Assembly (NCBI GenBank): GCA_026225945.1
Contig: JAMJFZ010000711.1
Span: 2,751,001-2,815,000, forward strand
DNA length: 64,000 bases
Origin: Cricetomys ansorgei
Lineage: Eukaryota; Chordata; Mammalia; Rodentia; Nesomyidae
Direction of reading: 5' to 3'
Part shown: in pieces, positions 54,919 through 64,000 of the stretch
Layout: each line of letters opens with the position of its first letter
How positions within the stretch are numbered: the stretch's first letter is position 1
Notes under the pieces: generated by a model
What the model was told of the DNA's origin: nothing
The model's input: only the letters and a program-made list of their open reading frames with translations
Databases searched by the model: none
Program-made: the position numbers and the translations under genes

Positions 54919-56057
54919 GAGAGAGGTGAATAAGATCGTATGAGACATTTAAAAAAAAAAAAAGAGTTGAGCAGGTTTGGAAAACATCTGGAAAGTAAAA
55001 ACTGAGGTCTGTGTCACTCTGGGTGACAAATGCCCACACAGCCTGTCTTTCTCACTTTCATTTGGAGAATGTGGCTATTAAACTCTTCCAGCCTATCTGA
55101 TGGCCATCAGATTAATGCTAATTATTTCATCTTTAAACACAATCTTCTAAAAGTTGCTGTAGGTCAGAACTTTAGCTGTAATCAATCCTTCATTTTGAGT
55201 ATCCGAAACAAATAATAAAACCTGGAACTGGATAACATGGTAATTCTTTGCTATGAATGACTCAGAGTGAATATCCGTATGAAGGTCTAGCTCCGTTGCT
55301 GCATTAATTCTGAGAAGGCAATATTAACACTTTATCCTGTTTCCAACTCCACATCGTATTCTATGGATTTCCTTTTCTTAAAGACAGAGGCACAGCTCAT
55401 GGACTATGATGAAAATCTCATGGCTGCCCTTGTGGTTCAGTTGGTGCTTCCTATAGCTGTGACACTCCCTAACCAACCATCTGTGAAGGCAGCCAAAGAA
55501 CTAGGGGGCGTGCAGACATCTCCTTGGAGAAGTTGGAGATGCTGGGAGTATGAGCTTGGGAAATTGTGAGTTTGAGCTTCAAGACCCTTTGCTGTTCTGC
55601 TTGTCTAATCTAATGTGGCCACGTCTGAGAAGTTAACCCCCAACCGTGCAGGCTAAGGCTTGAACCTTCCAGTTGTCTCTGGCCCTGCTTTGGTTTTTTT
55701 CACCCACTGATGGGAATTTGTGGTATGGTCTTTTACTCATTCGACTGATCCTGTCTCAAGCTCGTGTCCATCCCTGGCTCTCATTAACCTGCAGGACAGA
55801 CTCTCCTGTCATGGGAGTGTTTGTAGAGGTTCTTTGGAAGACTGCCTTCCCCCTTTCCTGTGGCACTGCATCTATTGTCCTTTGATGCAGGGGGCACACA
55901 GTACATTGAAACTGATGACTTCCCTTTTGGCCCCTGGTCCTCCATGCACACCCACCCATGCCACACCCAACTCAAGCACAGCTACCCTTTCCTGTAGGCT
56001 CACAGCTGGTTGTCTTGTTTTGATAGCCAATGATCTGGGGAGTGCCCTGGCTTTTTA

Positions 56058-56339
<282 letters not shown>

Positions 56340-57820
56340 CTATAGTGTGCTACAGTCCATTTTCACCAAGCTAAAGTAAGGTCCGATGCTAAAATGCTAT
56401 AAACTCATAAATACTGTTATGTGTAAATTTGGCAAATCTCAACTATTGAAATAATTAGATATCCCTCAAGATAAATATAAACTTTCAACTCTAGATACAT
56501 GGTTTAGGACTATGTAATTAAAAGATGACATACACCAGGGAACCCACAAACTTAAATCTGGGATTGTTTCATACGGATCCTTGTTTTTTTTTATTTTTTG
56601 TGTCTCATGATATCTTTGTAAAAATTAATTTATTTTTAATTTTTTTATGAGTATGGGTATTTTGCCTGCACATAGATCTTTGTACCACATGTATGCCTGA
56701 TACCCAAGGAGGCCTGAAGATGGCATCAGATCCTCTGGGGCCGGAGTTACAGATGGTTGTAAGCCATTATGTGGGTGCTGGGAATCGAATCTGGGCCCTC
56801 TGAAAAAACAGGCAGTGCTCTCAACTGCTGAGCCATCTCTCCAGAGCCCTACAATTCCTTCTGTAGAGTGTTTTGGGTTTTTTTTCCAGTCATTATGCCT
56901 CTGGGAAAAAAATGACTTCAACCTACATTCCTTTTCAAATCTTTTGAAGAAGATGGCCTTGAACTTCTAACGCTCCCTTCTCCCCCTCCCAAGTGCTGGA
57001 ATTACAGGTATAGGACATCATGTTCAGCTTTGACAATCACTTTTGTTAGCCAGCTGTTCAATTCGGTCATCTGCATTTCTTTCTTTTTTTGCTTTTCGTT
57101 TGATGAATGATAGCATATGGCAGTCAAAAACATGCCTTCTCCTATTCTCCCACGTTGTAAGACTTCATAGTGAAAGACGAGTTCTCTAATTAAATGCATA
57201 CAAATATCGAACTATTTCAAGTATATAACCTTTTGGCCTGCCCTGGTGCGCTTGCTGAGCATGATGTTTTATTTGGTTCGTAGACCCAGGCATAGTATTG
57301 CTGAATGTCTTTAAATAGAAACAGGCGCTCAGAAACACATACAGTGAACCTCACAGTCTGTTGGCTCACTCCTCACACTACCTAGTTTGAGAATCCCTTG
57401 AAGCCAATGCTATACTAATCATCTCTGTAAAGCCGGCCTCCTTAGACCTGGAAATATGCTGCTTGTCTCAGTGAATGTTTAGTGAAGAGAGAGGTGCCCT
57501 TTAGTCCAGAGGCCTAAGGAACCCTGGGCATGGTTTCCCTGGCCACCCAAAGATATACATAAGATCATAAAATCCCCTAAATGGTGCTTGTTAATGTCAT
57601 ACACAGTTATGAAAACCAGATAGGCTGTCATTTAGCAGACTGCTAACGCTACTGTCGGAGCTCTGTGCCACATTTGGCTCTTGAGAGGAGGACTGGTCGA
57701 TGTCATTGAAGTTTGGGGGCTCAGGGTAGAACTGGCCTGCTTTGACTCCCTTTGCACCTTTATAGTAACAAATTCACACATATGAACACAAGCATATATG
57801 CAGAGATTTGGGGGGCGGTT

Positions 57821-58673
57821 CAAGGTCTGGTCATTTATTGGTTACTTTTAAAAGAGTCATTTTTGACTGGACTCAGAAGTAGAAGCTCTCGGAGAGGACT
57901 GCCTGCGTCTCTTGGTAACCTGTTCCTGGAGATTTTCTTTGGCTTCCTCTATTCTCTTGGCCAAAAGTTTAGCACATTCTGCAGCTGTCTTCTCGTTTAG
58001 TCTTAGTATGTCTTAGTATGTTTCTTCTTCAGAACAATGCATCTGCGTTTGTGTTGCAGGGCCCATGGAGTAACCAGATGCTGAATCACGAGTGCTTCTG
58101 TCCTGGGCTTCTTATCTTCTTTGTTAAGGGCTTTCTGACAACATATCGGCAGACATCATAATCTTATCCAGATTAGAAAGCTTTCTCATTCTGCTAGCTC
58201 GTTTAGGTCCCAGCCGACAAGGCACAGTAGTTTCTGTCAGCCCAGGAACAGGAATATCCTTCTCTCCTTATTTTATTTGTTATCATTTTTTTTTTTTTTT
58301 TTTTTTTACGATAACCAAGTCGAGAATTCTCCAATTGTCATCCACAATGCATCCGCAAACAGACTTGCGCTTCCTCTCTCCAGTTCTCCTCTGTCTGTAA
58401 CTGTCTCCTTACTCAACAACAGGAACATTCTGCCATGGGTCAGGACATCTCGCTTCACAGAAAAACCTTGTTTGTCATTCCCACCACTGATTCAGATCAC
58501 GTAACCCTTCCACTCTTCACCCAGAGTCCATCAGCAGCGACTTCTGTGCCCATGGCTTCTCCTACAGCAAAAGCTTGAGTTCATCACCCACTTCAATGAG
58601 TTTCTGACTGCTGATGGGTAGGAAGGAGGTATTTAGCTTCGCCTGAAACAGGAGGTATCTCGGAAAAAAGAGG
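57821..58673 (-). pseudogene. RPS6 processed pseudogene (ribosomal protein S6)
   Basis: On the - strand this is a full-length, intronless copy of the ribosomal protein S6 mRNA. It begins with the 5' TOP-like CCTCTTTTTTCCG at 58673, carries 5' UTR, coding region, and 3' UTR to ACCAATAAATGACCAGACC at 57821. Readable pieces include QKLIE-like [36 protein letters not shown], and the end SESSQK-stop. The start codon is lost, there are several frameshifts, and a 6-nt duplication adds residues after DIP. An A-rich insertion near 58276-58309 splits it. No poly(A) tail remains at the 3' edge. It lies in the same orientation as CCDC83 and is not translatable. Confidence 0.93.
58276..58309. repeat. T24 run and short AT-rich insertion in the RPS6 pseudogene
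   Basis: The short poly-A codon run expected in RPS6 at this place (VKKGEK region) has become a run of about 24 bases plus a flanking ATTTGTTATC-type insertion. Confidence 0.8.
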
Positions 58674-59089
58674 TTTTTTTAAAATTTTTTTAAAATCTGA
58701 GACCTTCCAGATAAGAGGTCCTGGGTACAGTCTCACAGCATTTTGCCCTTTTTGTGGTTTTGCTACTACAGAAAAATACCTAGCTCGAATTGGGTTTTTA
58801 TCCGCTTGAATGAGGCCAATCTCCAGCAGTGCTTCTCAGGCCTTCGTGTGCCTGGGAGAGCCCTGGGAGCGTGTAAAAAGTGCAGATTATGATTCAGCAG
58901 ATCGGGGTGGGGTCTGAGCGGCTCTGATTCTAAGTAGCTCCACCCATCCCCAGTTACTGAGTCGCCCTCACTTTCCCTCTCTTCCTTAGTCTCTGTGGCA
59001 CTCCTCCCCTGGAAGCTTCAGCTGTCTCGCCCCCTCCTGCTCTATTAGGTCATCCAACTTGGTCCCTGTCTAGCATGTACCCTGGTTGC

Positions 59090-59526
59090 GTCTTATGTCG
59101 GTCGACTCGACACAAGTTGGAGTCATTTTGGATGCTGGAACCTCAACCGAGAAAATGCTCCCACCAAATTGGCCTGTGGGAAAGCCTGCGGTGCGTTTTC
59201 TTGATTGCTGATTGATGTGGAAGGGCCCAGTCCGCTGAAGGTGGTGTCGACGCTGGGTCCTGAGTGGTATGAGGAGGCGGGCTGAGCAAGCCACAAGGGG
59301 CGAGTCAGTGAGCAGCACTCCTCCATGGTTTCTGCTTCGGTTCCCTCCGTGAGTTTCTGCTTCGGTTCCCTCCGTGAGTTTCTGCTTCGGTTCCCTCTGT
59401 GAGTTTCTGCCCTAACTTCCTTCAGTGACGGAGTGTGGCCCTAGGGCTGTGAACTGAAATAAACACTTTCTTCTCCAAGTTGCTTTTGGTCATCATGTCT
59501 TATCATGGCAATAGAAACCCCAAGAC
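59090..59526 (+). mobile_element. Rodent interspersed repeat (copy B) with internal triplication
   Basis: It is the same family as 35325-35716: AACCTCAACCGAGAAAATGC, TGATTGCTGATTGATGTGG, GTGAGCAGCACTCCTCCATG and AGTTGCTTTTGGTCATCATG in the same order. It is longer than copy A because a 25-base unit, TTTCTGCTTCGGTTCCCTCC plus GTGAG, is repeated three times at about 59329-59403. It also keeps more CpGs. Family name not asserted. Confidence 0.82.
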
Positions 59527-60066
59527 GGCATAGCTTCCCTGTGCATACTCCCTCCGCACCAATAAGTGCACCTCAACTGGAGCCATTGCCCAAAAGCAAT
59601 CTAGCCAGAGCATTTGGGAATCATTGTAATGTTGTTCCCAACTCAAGGGACATTGTAAAACAAAGTGGTTTTGGAAATGTTAACAAGAAGTTTAGGGTGA
59701 AAGAACTTAAAAAAAAAAACTGCCCGTATCAAAACTGCACACGTCTGGTTTACCAGAAGGGCCATGTGTTTCCAGTAGTAAGAGAATGTCTTGGGTCTTC
59801 TACTGCCATCCCTAGCATCGTTTCCCAAATTTTAAGCTTCCTTTCTCCAATCCAACAAGCAGGCTTTGTTCCATTAGATTGGGGGAGGCGTGTCCATGAT
59901 TATATTCACTTCATCAAGCCCAAATCTAAAGCAGAGCTGAGTCAACGAAGACCGTCAGCAACAGAACTTCACAAAACAGAACAACGCCCCTGGGAGAAGT
60001 GCAGAGTGTATTCAGCGGGACGCTGTAGGGTACATCTGTTTCACCTGTGGCTTTGCTCATTGCCTA

Positions 60067-62925
<2,859 letters not shown>

Positions 62926-63010
62926 CCTCTCCTGGTACTTTTGATTCTTGTCCCTCAGCTTCTTTATCTGAACCATGATTTGCTCCACTGCATTCTCCTT
63001 TACCTCGCGC
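62926..63010 (-). CDS. Ccdc83: CCDC83 coding exon (REVKENAVEQIM...QKYQER)
   Basis: This 85-nt exon follows GTCTCTCCTCAG; one G completes the upstream codon, and then REVKENAVEQIMVQIKKLRD and KNQKYQER end in phase 0 before GTGAGT. It matches human [26 protein letters not shown]. It is the most 5' CCDC83 exon in the window. By comparison with human, about 30-35 N-terminal residues are encoded further right, outside the window. Confidence 0.96.
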
Positions 63011-64000
63011 CTGAGGAGAGACAAAGATGTGCAGTTAGTTACCTCAGCGAAAGGCAACGAAGCTACATTCTAATTTTAAACTAAATTATCAAATACCTTC
63101 AAAAACCAATTTAGGGATAAGTATCTCCTCTATGAGATTTTGGGGGAGGAGTTGTTTGTTTTTGAGATGGGGTTTTCACTATGCAGCCCTGGCTGGCTTG
63201 GGACTCTGTGCAGACAAGTCTGGCCTTGAGCTCCTAGAGCTAAATATACGTTGGGGGAGTATGTCAAGCTTTTTTTTTTTTTTTTTTTTTAAAGCATCCC
63301 TGTTTTTATTTTATAAATATAAATTTATGTTTTATCCGCTATACCCAAGCTTAAAGAAAACCTAGGAAATAACACACAGAACACATGCTTTGTATATATT
63401 CTCATCCAGGGATGCTTCTTGAATTCTTAAAAGAATTCAAGAACACCTTCCTGCCCCAACAATAGCCAAACATGGCTGTCAGAGGGCAAGTGCATCTTGG
63501 ACTTCTAGCTTAACCTAGGCATGCCCAGCAATTCCTGCTCATTAGTGTGTGCTCTTCTAAATATTAAGGCTTCTCTGTCACAAAGACACCCTATAAGTAT
63601 TTGTTGAGCATCTTTCTATGTGAAAAACAGAAAGAGCAGGAAGGTTCAGGTACAGGGTAATTGAAGGCTGTTTGAAATACTTGTGTATTCCGTGTTTCTG
63701 AAAGGGAGCAAATCTTGGAACTCTGAGACTGAAGTAAGGCTACAGAAATCACTTCACCCAAACTCCTTGTTTTAGTTAAAAAATAAAGTACACGGTTTTA
63801 AATCTTCCTCCCCCCCCCCCCCCCATTTCTTGCCTCCTCATTTGTAGGCAAATCAAATCTCAGGTCCTAAAATTTTAAGCCATCAGATAAAGAAAACCAT
63901 ACCCAGCTCTATATATTGTTATATGGAATAAAACAAGAATTCACACATGAAGGATTTGCTCAGTAAGTGTGAATACATCCTTGCTGAATCTGACACACTA
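63011..64000 (-). other. CCDC83 5' intron (partial)
   Basis: No upstream CCDC83 exon was found here. It holds an antisense B1-like piece at about 63140-63240, a T24 run at about 63271-63291, and a C-run at about 63811-63824. The rest is unique-looking AT-rich sequence. Confidence 0.6.

Noticed and set aside
63011..64000. Search for the CCDC83 first coding exon
   Set aside because: No sequence resembling the N-terminal residues with a phase-2 donor was found; it must lie further right.

Overview
The window is nuclear DNA from a muroid rodent. It is full of rodent SINEs (B1, B2, B3/B4-type and tRNA-Ala-derived ID elements), rodent LINE-1 3' ends, hAT-type MITEs and ERV LTRs. Coding sequence is split into short exons with GT-AG introns. 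The SINE mix would suit a hamster, vole or deer-mouse relative at least as well as Mus, but I cannot settle the species by eye. There are no bacterial-type operons, no CRISPR and no phage.

Positions 1 to about 24,490 hold the 3' end of PICALM on the + strand. This gene encodes the phosphatidylinositol-binding clathrin assembly protein. Eight coding exons can be placed to the base and their reading phases join without error. One is a 24-nt cassette microexon (NGMHFPQY). The last coding segment encodes only IQFM and the stop, 9.9 kb downstream of the previous exon. It is followed by a 3' UTR of about 1.35 kb.

Positions about 24,490 to 36,800 are the convergent intergenic gap. It holds a LINE-1 3' end split by a hAT MITE, an ERV remnant with a recognisable primer-binding site and polypurine tract, assorted SINEs, a small minisatellite and a rodent interspersed repeat of about 390 bp. 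I found no gene in it.

Positions about 36,800 to 63,010 hold CCDC83 on the - strand, tail to tail with PICALM as at human 11q14. Nine consecutive coding exons encode 377 residues through the stop. Only the N-terminal 30 or so residues lie beyond the right edge. Its introns contain a full-length processed RPS6 pseudogene, a 2.4-kb LINE-1 3' end interrupted by a solo LTR with a perfect 6-bp target-site duplication, a second hAT MITE, and many SINEs.

PICALM and CCDC83 are not known to work in one pathway; the arrangement is simple synteny. I found no convincing undescribed biological system. The best second-look items are the microexon and its repeat-poor flanks, the mismatched ERV LTR pair, a T26 run serving as a CCDC83 polypyrimidine tract, and a (GAA)-rich SINE tail beside a CCDC83 splice donor.
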